From positions 56,397-120,396 of the forward strand of contig JALOAD010000006.1 of the NCBI GenBank assembly GCA_023228995.1: DNA of 64,000 bases. Direction: 5' to 3'. A model generated the notes under the pieces. It did no database searches. It was given only the letters and a program-made list of their open reading frames with translations, and was not told the DNA's origin. The DNA comes from Candidatus Muiribacterium halophilum. Lineage in GTDB: Bacteria; Muiribacteriota; Muiribacteriia; Muiribacteriales; Muiribacteriaceae. Shown here in pieces: positions 37,209 through 48,700 of the stretch; positions within the stretch are counted from its first letter, which is position 1; the number at the start of each line of letters is the position of its first letter. A program made the translations under genes and the position numbers.

Positions 37209-38325
37209 ATGGTTTATAAAAACTAGTATTGATTGTGTTTTTGATTATTTTTTTTATTTTGTCCTTAATAGCATGTAATGGGGGGTAATTCTTCAAAAAT
37301 ATACAATAATGTTTATAATGAAGAATCAAAATCCTATATAGAAAATATAATTCCAACAAGAAATGATACAAAAAATGCAATATCAAATTTGATTTTTGCA
37401 GAGAATGCAAAAAAAGCTCCTTTAAAATTCACCTATTACAGATAATTACTATTTTTCACTTTCTAAAGAAAAAATCGAAGTGCTAGGTAATTTTGGAACT
37501 GCTGAGATTCAATTTATATATATTGAAAATTATAATGATGATACAAATGAGATTGAATATAAAGGAAAAATTGAGTATGTGTATGAAAATCAAAATATAA
37601 ACAATTCATACTCATGGATTCTTATTGATACTGTTGTTAGTTTTTGTGAGATAGAAACCGGTTTAGTTATTGCAATTGTAAAATTCTTTGGAGAACCAAT
37701 TGAAAATATTAATGTTTATGGAAAATCTAGTGAAGAATACACAGAAATTGGAACAACTGATCAAAATGGAATGTGTATAATAGATGAAATTCTTGTAAAT
37801 ATGTATGATATTGTCTTTGTGAGTGAAAACTTTCCAGAAAAAATAATTTCTAATGTAAATGTAACAGCAAATGAAGTTTCAACAGTTGAAGTCAATCTTC
37901 TTCCTTTTGAAACAAATGAGAATGCATCTGTTTTTGGATATGTATATTTTGATATTTACAAGACTGAACCTGCTGCTGATGTATTAGTAACCGTATATTG
38001 TGAAAATACAGATACAATATATAAACCTTTTGTGACTGATTCTAACGGATATTTTATTATTAATTCACTTCCTGAGGGTACTTATGAAATATCTGCTGTA
38101 ATAGAGAAAAATGAAAAAAATACAATTTGTCATATTAATGCAGAAAATTTTGGCAGTGCTGTAAAAGTTGATGACATAATAATGTATAACAATAGTCCGG
38201 TTGTGACTTTAGTATCTCATAATCCATCGGAAGAAATAAACATTGAATATAATGGGAAATTAAAATTCATTGTAGAAGCTTATGATTCTGATAACAATCA
38301 GATCTGGTCATGCAAAGTAGATTAA
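37209..38325 (+). pseudogene. Decayed lipoprotein, paralog of the next gene
   Basis: A lipoprotein gene broken in three places. ATG after AGGAGGAG gives MVYK. The frame must then shift in an A run to read the signal 'LVLIVFLIIFFILSLIAC' with lipobox IAC. It shifts again in a GGGGGG run (37277-37282) to read 'NSSKIYNNVYNEESKSYIEN', and once more near 37425 (TTAAAATTC) to read 'SPITDNYYFSLSKEKIEV'. The last 281 codons are open. The whole matches the first 410 residues of the gene at 38340: N-terminal domain, two carboxypeptidase-regulatory-like domains and the start of a PKD-like domain. It ends where the paralog continues into the propeller. All three shifts are in or beside homopolymers, so sequencing error is a possible alternative. 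The lost C-terminus argues for real decay. Confidence 0.75.
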
Positions 38326-38339
38326 CAGAGGAGTTTCTG

Positions 38340-40493
38340 ATGATTAAAAATGCCTCATTTAAAATACTGCTTCTAATATTATCGCTTCTTGTATTAATAC
38401 TATCAGGATGCGGCAGTTCAGGAAGCACAGATAATAGTGCTTCTGATTTGGAAATTCAGGAAAGACAAACAACTTTGATAAATGCAATGCCTGATAGAGA
38501 AGAATTAATAAACAAAATATTAGATACGATTGAAAAACAGATAAATCTGTCAAAATCAAACAAAGTGTCTCCTGTTATAGACTCTGAATACTATTTTGCT
38601 CTTTCAAAAAAAGAAACAGATCTCCAGGATAATTATGGATATGTTTATGTGAAATTTATCTATATAACAGATTATCAGACAGAAAATGAAAAAAAATATA
38701 CTGGATCGATGGTTCTAGAATATGAACTTGTATACAATTCAGACTCATATTCATGGGAATTACAGGATACTCAGGTAATGTTTTCGCCTATTGAAACTGG
38801 AACTGTCATTGGTACTGTTCAGTATTTTGATAAACCTCTGGAAGGAGCTTTTGTATACGGCAGATGTCAGGATGAGTTGACAAAAATATCAATTACTGAT
38901 GAATACGGTAATTTCACTATTAGTGATATTCCAGTCAACAGTTACGATTTATATGTTTCTGGAGAAGAATTTCCTGAACTTAAAAAGTCTAATATTATAA
39001 TATCTAAATCTGATACGGTTGAAATTGGAATAATCAAAGTACTTCCTGAAAAAAATGTAAAAAACACTTCAATATTCGGTTACATATATCTTGATTCAGA
39101 CAAAAAAATCCCTGTAAAAGATGTAACTGTCTGGCTTGAAACTCCTGATGAAGAAATAATCGAGGATGTTTCACCGGGAACATCGAGCATTACCGGAGAA
39201 TTTGTAATAAATTATGTATTTCCTGGAACTTATGATCTGATATTAAAAAAAGATAATTTTTTCCAGAGAATATCTGATATAGAGATTGACGAGTCTGATC
39301 TTGATCATTATTGCAGAATACCAGATATAGTAATAGATAATAATGCACCTGAATTTTATCTATTTGATCCTGATCCTGAAAAAGAATTTGAGATGAATGT
39401 CGGGGATACTTATAAGTTTTACGCACTTGCTCGTGATATTGATAACGATGATATAAAATATGAATGGTCTATTGATTCTGGAAATATGGAAATATTTAAA
39501 AATACTTGTGATTATACTCCTGATAAAAACGGACTTATTTTTATAGGTGTAAAAGCATCTGATACCAGAGGAGGAAGTTCAAGTAAATATTTTACTATCA
39601 AAGCAGGTCTTATTTCAAAAAGTCGTTCAGTTAATGAATACCCTAATTTTAACATTATCTCCAATCACAGAACAGCACAATTTAACTATAGAAACTGGAT
39701 ATCATGCGGGAAAGATGTGGATGGTAAATATCTCAATAAAATATGGTATTCAGATAATAATTCTGTTTGGTTCAGTACTGGTTATCCTTCGTTATTCAGA
39801 GAAAGAGACAGTCACGGATTTATAGCTTTCAATAATAATCTTTATATTATCGGAGGACAGACTGAAAAAGATTCTGAAGAAACCGAACTGCTGTCTGACA
39901 GCTGGAAATCTTCTGATGGAATAATGTGGACAAAAGTTACTGATAATAATTTATTTGGTAAAAGAAAAGATTTTGAATTATTTGTCTTTAACAGTAAATT
40001 ATGGCTGACAGGTGGAATAGAACAGACAGAAACAGGATTTATAGTAAAGAAAGATCTTTGGAATTCATCAGACGGAATTACATGGACAAAAGTAACAGAT
40101 AATACGATTTTCGAGTCTGATAAAAAATTAAGTTCTGTAGTATACAATAACAAGATATATATATTTGGAGGAAAGAACTCATCATATTACAATCGTATCT
40201 TTACTTCTGAAAATGGATATGACTGGTTTGAAATCACTAATCATCCTGATTCAGATATTGTATATGCAGGAGTAATTGCAAAAGGCAGGATTGTGACACT
40301 TTCATACAATGATAATTCTGATCTTAATAGCTATTACTATGAAAATGATGAATGGTTCAAGACAAATCTTTACTCTGAAAATCCAGAAGTCTCAGATTTC
40401 GCAGCATATATATACAACAATTCTATAATAATCTCAGGCGGATTTGAAAATAACACAAAAATACAGAAGATATACGAATTAGAGCTTTACTGA
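38340..40493 (+). CDS. Lipoprotein with CarboxypepD-regulatory, PKD-like and kelch domains
   Basis: A 717-residue lipoprotein. Signal peptide with lipobox LSGC. An N-terminal domain (about 35-150) shared with its neighbours includes 'SEYYFALSKKETD'. Two carboxypeptidase-regulatory-like beta domains follow (about 150-320: 'ITDEYGNFTISDIPVNSYDL', 'TSSITGEFVINYVFPGTYDL'), then a PKD-like domain (about 335-425: 'ARDIDNDDIKYEWSIDSGN'). The C-terminal 290 residues form a kelch-type propeller with repeats such as 'NNNLYIIGGQ', 'NSKLWLTGGIE', 'NNKIYIFGGKN' and 'SSDG..WTKVTDN'. GAGGAG six bases before ATG 38340. No catalytic residues are visible. Probably binds a ligand at the cell surface. Second of four related lipoprotein genes in a row. 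Confidence 0.82.
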   Translation: MIKNASFKILLLILSLLVLILSGCGSSGSTDNSASDLEIQERQTTLINAMPDREELINKILDTIEKQINLSKSNKVSPVIDSEYYFALSKKETDLQDNYGYVYVKFIYITDYQTENEKKYTGSMVLEYELVYNSDSYSWELQDTQVMFSPIETGTVIGTVQYFDKPLEGAFVYGRCQDELTKISITDEYGNFTISDIPVNSYDLYVSGEEFPELKKSNIIISKSDTVEIGIIKVLPEKNVKNTSIFGYIYLDSDKKIPVKDVTVWLETPDEEIIEDVSPGTSSITGEFVINYVFPGTYDLILKKDNFFQRISDIEIDESDLDHYCRIPDIVIDNNAPEFYLFDPDPEKEFEMNVGDTYKFYALARDIDNDDIKYEWSIDSGNMEIFKNTCDYTPDKNGLIFIGVKASDTRGGSSSKYFTIKAGLISKSRSVNEYPNFNIISNHRTAQFNYRNWISCGKDVDGKYLNKIWYSDNNSVWFSTGYPSLFRERDSHGFIAFNNNLYIIGGQTEKDSEETELLSDSWKSSDGIMWTKVTDNNLFGKRKDFELFVFNSKLWLTGGIEQTETGFIVKKDLWNSSDGITWTKVTDNTIFESDKKLSSVVYNNKIYIFGGKNSSYYNRIFTSENGYDWFEITNHPDSDIVYAGVIAKGRIVTLSYNDNSDLNSYYYENDEWFKTNLYSENPEVSDFAAYIYNNSIIISGGFENNTKIQKIYELELY

Positions 40494-40503
40494 CGGGGGA
40501 ATT

Positions 40504-42687
40504 ATGAGATTCACTGAGAAAATAATATTTGTAATAGCAGCAAGTCTTATTTTACTGACAGGCTGTCTTAATAAATCATCACAAACTGACATACCTGATC
40601 TAAAGACAGAAAATCCTGAAATTCATATAAGGAGAGTCGAACATCTTGTAGTTGACCCTGAATATGCCGGAACAATAACTGGTCAGGTTGCAAATCTGAT
40701 GTTCAGTAAGACAGAAAGCAATGTTTCAGTGTATGCTCATAACGGAACAGCAAGTACAGATTATGTACTTACAGATCTGGACGGAAGATTCACCCTCCCG
40801 GTTCCAGCAGAAGACACTTATTCTGTATATTTTTACAAAAGTGGATTCCTTCCTGGAACTTACGAAACAGTATATGTAAGTCTTAACGAAGAGGAAGATC
40901 TCGGGATAATTGGACTGGAAGCAAGTCCTGATGAACAATATATAAGTATACAGGGAAAAGTGTATTCAGATACATCAGAGACCCCACTTTCAGGTGCAAC
41001 TGTATTTGTACTTGATCAGAACTACAATATAACAACCTGTATGAGTGATATCTCAGATTCCGAAGGTAACTACTGTATAGATTTTGTGTCTTTTAATTCT
41101 TACAGACTATACATAACAAAAGGTCAGTCAATATCCGAAGGATTGCTGATAAGTGTTACACCAGCTTCATGTTATATGGGACAGATATACAATGCATCAC
41201 CCATAATAATTCAGAATTCAGCCCCTTATATAACAGATACAACTCAGATATCAGACATAGTGCTTCCCATGGATATGGAAAACCCTCTGAAACTTACAGT
41301 TACAGCAGAGGATCCTGATAATGATATACTCACATACTCATGGAGTTTCTCTGGCGGATATATGGATATATCTGATAACAATGAGAATTACTGGATCACA
41401 GAAGAAGAAGGTACATATAATATAACAGTAAGAGTAACTGATTATAAGGATGAATATATTGAACATACATGGACAGTAAATGCTTACTATCCAAATCATC
41501 CACCAGAAATAACCTCATATTCCCAGAATCCTGGAACGCTTACTATTTCTCAGGATACACCAGAAGTAACTTATACATTTGAGATCACAGCCTCAGATCA
41601 GGATTCAGATGAAATAGATTATATCTGGAATATATCAGGCGGTACAATAACAGATTCACAGGAAACTTCAATACAGTGGTCAACATCAGAAACAGGTTCT
41701 TATTCAATAACTGTTACAGTTGATGATAATAATGGAGAACAGACTAGCTACTCATGGTCTTTTACTGTAACTGAAGATCAGGGTCAGACCCCGCTTTCAT
41801 TCACATGGAATACAATACCATCAAATAATGGATGGGCAGGAAGATATTCATTTCAGACTTTTGTAAGAAATAACAAGATATATGTGCTGACAGGCAGAGA
41901 AACATGGGGACCAGAAGCAGCAATTGTATCAATAGATTCTACAGGAACATGGAATGATGAGAATACTGAAACAGGCAATTCATTTTATCATTATGACCTT
42001 ATAGATTTTGGAGATGATTTTATTATGATCGGTGGTTATTATGATATCCCTCTTGCAGAAGTCTGGTATTCCACAAATGGACTGAACTGGAGCATTGTCA
42101 GATGGACACCGGATGCAAACAGTTTTGGAGCAAGATATGCATTTCAGGCATTTGAAGGTGAAAATTATGTCTATATTCTTGGTGGTAAAGACAATACTAA
42201 CTATAAAAATGATCTATACAGAACCCAGGACGGATATAACTGGTATCCATGCACTCTAAATTCCAACGGAGATACTTTCCCTGAAAGAGGATATTTCCAG
42301 ATAGTTGAATTTAACAACAAAATGTGGCTAATCGGAGGAAGAAATTCGTCAGATTTTCTGGGAGATATCTGGTACACAGAAGATGGCGAAAGCTGGCATA
42401 AAGTTACTGATAACGCTTTTGGGACTTTAGGCGGAAGAAGCAATTTCAGTACAGCAGTCTATCAGAATAAGTTATATGTAATAGGAGGATTGACTGACTC
42501 AGGAGCCACCAACCAGATATGGTATACAGAGAACGGAATAGACTGGGAACAGGCAGACAGCGGGTCATTCCAGGCAAGATATAATCACAGCTCAGAAGTT
42601 ATGGACGGAAAAATCTGGATAATCGGTGGACAGACAAGTTCAGGAACTTTTGACACAACATCTATGACAGCAATTATTCAGGAATAA
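40504..42687 (+). CDS. Lipoprotein with CarboxypepD-regulatory, two PKD-like and kelch domains
   Basis: A 727-residue lipoprotein, lipobox LTGC. Unlike its neighbours it lacks most of the N-terminal domain. It goes straight to two carboxypeptidase-regulatory-like domains (about 60-220: 'LTDLDGRFTLPVPAEDTYSV'). It then has two PKD-like domains (about 240-325 and 330-425: 'AEDPDNDILTYSWSFSGG', 'ASDQDSDEIDYIWNISGG') and a C-terminal kelch-like propeller (about 435-727: 'NNKIYVLTGRE', 'ENYVYILGGKDN', 'NNKMWLIGGRN', 'QNKLYVIGGLTD', 'DGKIWIIGGQTS'). It follows the previous gene after ten bases and has GGGGG near the start, so it is in the same operon. Noticeably richer in G+C and in CAG/ACA/ATA codons than the window as a whole. 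Likely a surface-binding protein. Confidence 0.82.
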   Translation: MRFTEKIIFVIAASLILLTGCLNKSSQTDIPDLKTENPEIHIRRVEHLVVDPEYAGTITGQVANLMFSKTESNVSVYAHNGTASTDYVLTDLDGRFTLPVPAEDTYSVYFYKSGFLPGTYETVYVSLNEEEDLGIIGLEASPDEQYISIQGKVYSDTSETPLSGATVFVLDQNYNITTCMSDISDSEGNYCIDFVSFNSYRLYITKGQSISEGLLISVTPASCYMGQIYNASPIIIQNSAPYITDTTQISDIVLPMDMENPLKLTVTAEDPDNDILTYSWSFSGGYMDISDNNENYWITEEEGTYNITVRVTDYKDEYIEHTWTVNAYYPNHPPEITSYSQNPGTLTISQDTPEVTYTFEITASDQDSDEIDYIWNISGGTITDSQETSIQWSTSETGSYSITVTVDDNNGEQTSYSWSFTVTEDQGQTPLSFTWNTIPSNNGWAGRYSFQTFVRNNKIYVLTGRETWGPEAAIVSIDSTGTWNDENTETGNSFYHYDLIDFGDDFIMIGGYYDIPLAEVWYSTNGLNWSIVRWTPDANSFGARYAFQAFEGENYVYILGGKDNTNYKNDLYRTQDGYNWYPCTLNSNGDTFPERGYFQIVEFNNKMWLIGGRNSSDFLGDIWYTEDGESWHKVTDNAFGTLGGRSNFSTAVYQNKLYVIGGLTDSGATNQIWYTENGIDWEQADSGSFQARYNHSSEVMDGKIWIIGGQTSSGTFDTTSMTAIIQE

Positions 42688-42702
42688 TTCGGGGGATTTA
42701 AA

Positions 42703-45700
42703 ATGGAATATAGAAAAATAAAAATATTATCATTAACATTATTGTTAACCTTAATTTTTACAGGATGTTTTGGAGGCGGAAAAAGCTCTAACATAAATGA
42801 ATCCCAGAATATCACCAGCACAGAGAATCCTGAAATGGTCAAGATCAGAAATGCTGCACTAAAAAGGGAAGAAATATTAATAAAAATTCAGGAAAAAGTA
42901 AAATCTGAAAAACAGAACAGCATTCAGCAGAATAAATCACCCCTTAATCCCGATACAGTCAATGATGATATATATTTTGCACTTTCAACAGACTCAGTAG
43001 AGATATATGCAACAAACTCAACAATGATATACAGATTTGTATATATAGAAAATGCAATGTCAGTCTTTCCAGAAAAATATACAGGAACAATGACAATGTA
43101 TTTTACAATAGTCAATGGTGAATGGATACTAACTGACGGCAATGTGGATTTTGCAGAAATAACATTAAGCTCAGCAAAAGGAGTAGCAAAGAATCTAATA
43201 ACTCAGGAAGAAATATCAGATGCAATAGTATATGGAATAGCAGGTGATGAGATAACAAGGACAGTAAAGACAGACACTCAGGGAGTCTTTATAATACCTG
43301 ATATAATAGATAATAATTACGATATATATGTAAAAAAAGCCGGATACACAACTATAAAACTTGAAGACATATCATTTGATGTCCAGAAAGAAAAACAACT
43401 CGGAATAATCCTCATGTCACCAGATCAGAATGCACACTTTGCAAGCATTTCAGGAAACGCCTACTGGGATACAGAACAGACAGATCCTGCCGAAGGTGCA
43501 ACCATATATATAACAAACTCAGACAACACACAGACAGATATAATACCAGCCAAAACAGACAGTACAGGATATTATGAAATATCCTATATACCAGCAGGAA
43601 TCTATAAAATCAATGCAAAATACATAAACAATAGAAGCATATCAGCAAATCTCACAATATCAAATTCTCAGGCATCAAATAAAAACAACATTAACATGAC
43701 ACCATTAATACTCGCAGGAAACAACAAACCACAGATAACAGAAACATATCCCCAAACCACAGACATAAATCTTGAAATAGGAACAGAACAGATATTCGCG
43801 ATAAAAGTCACAGACCTCGACAGCGATGAGATAGTATATAACTGGAGCTGTTCAAACGGTAGCCTTCAACTCACAACAACATCTGTAAATTCATGGGAAG
43901 CAACAAGATCAGGACAACAGTGGGTAAAAGTCACAGCTTCAGACAGAAAAGGCGGAGAAGTCGAACAGACATTCAATATAAATGTAATAAACACAGTTGG
44001 AATAATCGAATATGACATAGTCAAAAGAGAGACATTCTTTGCAGACAGTCAGAACAATGTAATGCACACAGACATAGATGGAATAAGCTATGACATAATA
44101 GTCCCGGAAAACACCTTCTCAGGAACACTAAGCCTCAAAGCAACAAGATTTGACCAGAACATACCATTAGATCCGTGGTTCAACAACTCAGGAATCGAAC
44201 AGAAAGGCAAACTTGGAATTGAAATAGCAAGTACATCAGACCTGAACAGCCCGATAATAGTAAAAGTCCCGGCATCAGACCTTAATATAAATACAACAAA
44301 TACAATAATAACAATGAGAAACAGCGGTAACTCAGAAGAATACTATCTTGGATTTGAAGAAAAAGACGGATATCTTGAAATATATGTAATGCCAGAATTT
44401 ATGGAAAATATAGAAACAGCAACACCAAACAGAGCAGAAATAATGGATCCGAATGATATTAAGGATGCTTATAATAAAGGATCAGGTTCCAGTATTGGTG
44501 ATATTAGATTATTTCAAAAAAAATTCAATGATAGGATACAATTAGCAATAAATGAATCTGGAAAAAACATTTCATTTGAAGACTCTGGTTTTAGTGGCGG
44601 AACAGGATATTTAGGAGCAATCTTAGGAAGCACAATACCAGATCTTAATCTTATTGCTGGTGATACTCCTGTGGAAGGGGAAGACAATATTCTTGTTGTA
44701 CATGGTATATTCTGCTGGACTGAAATAATGGGTGGAGATTATTATAGAATTCTATCAAATACCTTGAACTTAACAATTGAAGATTATAACAATAAAATTG
44801 ATAGTCCAAATCAATCAGAATTTATAGAATTTTTAAAAACTATTCATCAATGGAATACCGGAATACCCTTGTCAAATAGAGGTTATGGTTCATTAATTGA
44901 ATGGCTTAGACATAAAGATAGTTATAAACTATATAATGAAATCATAAAAAAAGATGTATTTCTAAAAGAGACTAATGGAGTAACTTGCATTGGAAATGGA
45001 TTAAAAGACTTTAATGTTATGAAATACAATTACAACTCTCTTGCAAATAATCATGAAACTGGCATAAATTTGGCAAATCAGATATATGCTAAATTATCTG
45101 GAAACGATGCAACATTGACAATTGTGTGCCACAGCATGGGAGGTCTTGTCACAAGGAGAGCATTAGCAGAATTATATGAAAATCCAGATACAAGAAATGG
45201 AATTCTTTCAAGAATTAAAAAAGTTATTTTCTTATCTACACCAAACAGAGGTGGTAAATTTACTAATAAAGAGCAAAACAAAAAAAACAACTTAAAAATT
45301 CCTCATAGTTATCACATAAAGGATAGCTATTTTAATCCATCCTATCCACAGATGACAGGTCCAATAAGAAAATTTTCCCAAGCAATAAATTATTATTTCA
45401 ACAATGTAATAAAACCTAATCTGTTAATAATGTCTTCAGCATCCAGAAATCCCGAGATTATAGGTTTAGGTCTTAATTCTAATATAGAAATGCTTCCAAC
45501 TGGAATGACACAACTTATGGGAAACCCTGATAATAATTTTTTAGATTATATTTTTAATGAAAAAAGAAAATTGCCTGTAAGTTATTATGCAATAATAGAC
45601 AACGATGATTTATTAGTCGATGAAGAATCAATTGATTTAACTGGAAAATCAGGAAATGAAAATGAATATTTTTCTAAAAACTGTGAAAAATTTAAAAACT

Positions 45701-48700
45701 ACGAAAATTTCAGTGTTATTAAGGATGATTTTCTTGAATTAAGAGATGATTTACCATGGTTACATTTTTCAACTACTATGATAAATGATCAATATGTGAT
45801 AGAAAATAAAACGAAGAAATATCTTAAAGAATTAATTCCAAATAAGAAACCTGAAATAAAATATTTTTCAAAAATTTCTGATTCTAAATTAAACGAAACT
45901 CCAGAAATCGACAAGATAAAACTTTATTACAAAGTAATAGATTCAGATAGTAACACATGCAAAGTATCCTTAAAGTATAAATTCCCGGATGATGAAGATT
46001 TCTCTGTAGCATTATTAATAGAAGGAGATATTGATTATATTGATACTTCAATATACGAAGATTCTGCCAACAATAAAATTCCTACACTCTGCATAACATG
46101 GGATTGTATAGGTGAAATTGAGGAAAGATTAAAAACACTTAATAAAAAACAGATAATTTTATCTGTAAAACTTGAAGTTGATGATGAAATTGAAAATGAT
46201 ACTACATTTAGTGATATTCTGGAAATACCTGTAACTCTGCCTCCATTTATCGAAAATTACACTTTATCTGACAAAGTTATCGAAAAAATACATAAAGGAA
46301 TTAAATTTGATATTAACGGAAAGAACTTTGTTACAGGTGAAAATTTCACCACTAAGATACTATACAAATCAATAGATAAAGATTTTCAGGAAATGGATAC
46401 AAAAGAATGTGATATAAATATAAATGATTCAAAGATTACTTTGAAATTACCTGAAGACGCTGTTTCAGGTTCCTTCTATTTGAAAATTGTTACAGAAGAT
46501 CCAAATTTTGGAACTTATCAATCTAACATAAAAGAATTAACAATACTATCAGACCCACATATATATATTGAACCATATAAAGAAAATTACCTGGAAATAT
46601 CAAAAGATGAATTATATGCGAACTTTGCATCAAACAGTTCAATTATTATAAGAGGATACAATCTTGGCATTCCAGAAGAACTTCCAATTATTGAATGTAT
46701 CAATCCAGATGATACTACTGAAGTTATTTTTCATAGAACTCTAACTTCAAATTCTTTCAGCTTCTATGAAAGGGAAGGTCTTTTCGGATACACAACAAAA
46801 ATATTAGATGGAAAAGTTAATTCTGCTGTTTTTCCTTTATATATTCGAGTAAAAATCGGTAGTCAATACAGTAATATATACAAATATCCTTCAGATCCGA
46901 CAATATTTGACTGTTCAAAATTGTCCGGAACCAATTTAGTCACATTAATATATATAAATGACAAAAATTATTTTTACTCAGGAGATACTCTGATAATTGA
47001 TGGAGTAAATTTTGGAGAAGAACCCGGAAAAATTATGCTTTTTGATACAACTGAACTTCAAATAACTTCATGGACTGACAGAAAGATCATTTTTACAGCA
47101 CCTAGTATTCAAATAGGTCAGGAACAATATTTTAGTGTTGTTATTAAACCATTGCAGGTAAAAAATAACAGTCAAAAAATATATAGTAATATTGTTTATC
47201 CGAAAATGAGTTTAGCCAAAGAATCCGATTTACTTATTGTTGATAAGATTGTAAACAATGATTTTGCATTTGAATTTAAAAATCTCAATTTTAATGAAAA
47301 TACACCTGATATTTTTATAAACGATACAAAATTAAACAATAGTTATATTATTTCAAAAAATAATTTTTATAATAATAATTATCATTCAATTACAGTAAAA
47401 TATCCAGAAGACATAATAAGAGATAATAAGTTTGTATCTATTAAAGCTGTTATAGATAATGATTATTCAACTGGTATTATACATCATGAGATATCACCTT
47501 TAATATCAGATTATTATGCAGTTGATGAAAACCTTAATATAATTGAAGGAAATATAACAGAAATCAACAGAACATTTCTTATTAAAGGATGTGGTTTTTC
47601 TTCAGGAAATGATGGAACTTTATACCACAATGGGGTAATAATAAGAAATATATTACATTGGGATAATAATCAGATCTTATTCAAACTTCCAAGAGAATCT
47701 CAGGTATTTGGTACAGTAAAAGTTCAAGTTGGTAATTATTATAATGAAAAACAATTTTATGAAAGTTATACTTGTCCAGTGCCAGGTCTAAATATAATCA
47801 AAAAACTTATACCTGCTTCTCCTGATACTCCTGAAGAAGAATTAATATATGTTCATGGACAAGCATACGAAACAAATTATGCTCCGTTTTCATCAGGAGA
47901 TAAAGCTATTGTATATGGAAATAATCTCCATATAACAATATCAGGAGAACAATTATACATAAATAACACAAATATAAGTAATTACATTATCAGACGAAAT
48001 TATGAACAAATAATTTTTGAGATACCTGGAAATGTCTCAACTGGGAATCTTAGAATGACAAGAGGTATTTCAAGTTCAAATGAATTATTCGTAAAAATCA
48101 ATCAAATACCATTAATAACTGAGGAAATATCATGGTTGAATTCAGACCAGAATACAGGTAAAATAACAGTTTCTGGTGAAAACTTTGGAACTGATACCGG
48201 AAGTGTATATTTCAATGATATAAAATGCGATATTATAAATTCATGGTCAGATGATAAGATAATATGTCAATCTCCCAAAAATGCTACTAATCAAACAATA
48301 AGTGGATTATGTTATTTAAAAGTTATAACTTATTCAGGTGCGGAAACAGGAAAAGATTACTCTTTTTTAGAATATTCAACTCCTTCAATAAGTAATGTCA
48401 GTTCAACATCAGAAAATATTAATCATAATTACATGGCTAATTCTGGAGATGAAATAGAGATTTCAGGTACATATTTTGGAAATATTGCAGGAGATGTATA
48501 TATTTCAGATCAGCTATTGGAGATTATTTCATGGAATTCTACATTAATCAGATGTAGATTACCTGAAAATGCACATTCAGGAAAAATCAATGTAGTCACA
48601 GCATATACAATAAATGCTATTAGTCAGGAAATACTTAATATATGTCCGTTAATTGATTCTGAACTTAATAAGGAATACTCTAAAAATGAAATAGTAAGAA

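Noticed and set aside
37480-38325. 281-codon frame as an intact gene
   Set aside because: Comparison with the paralog shows that the gene begins at 37209 and that this is only its last open part.
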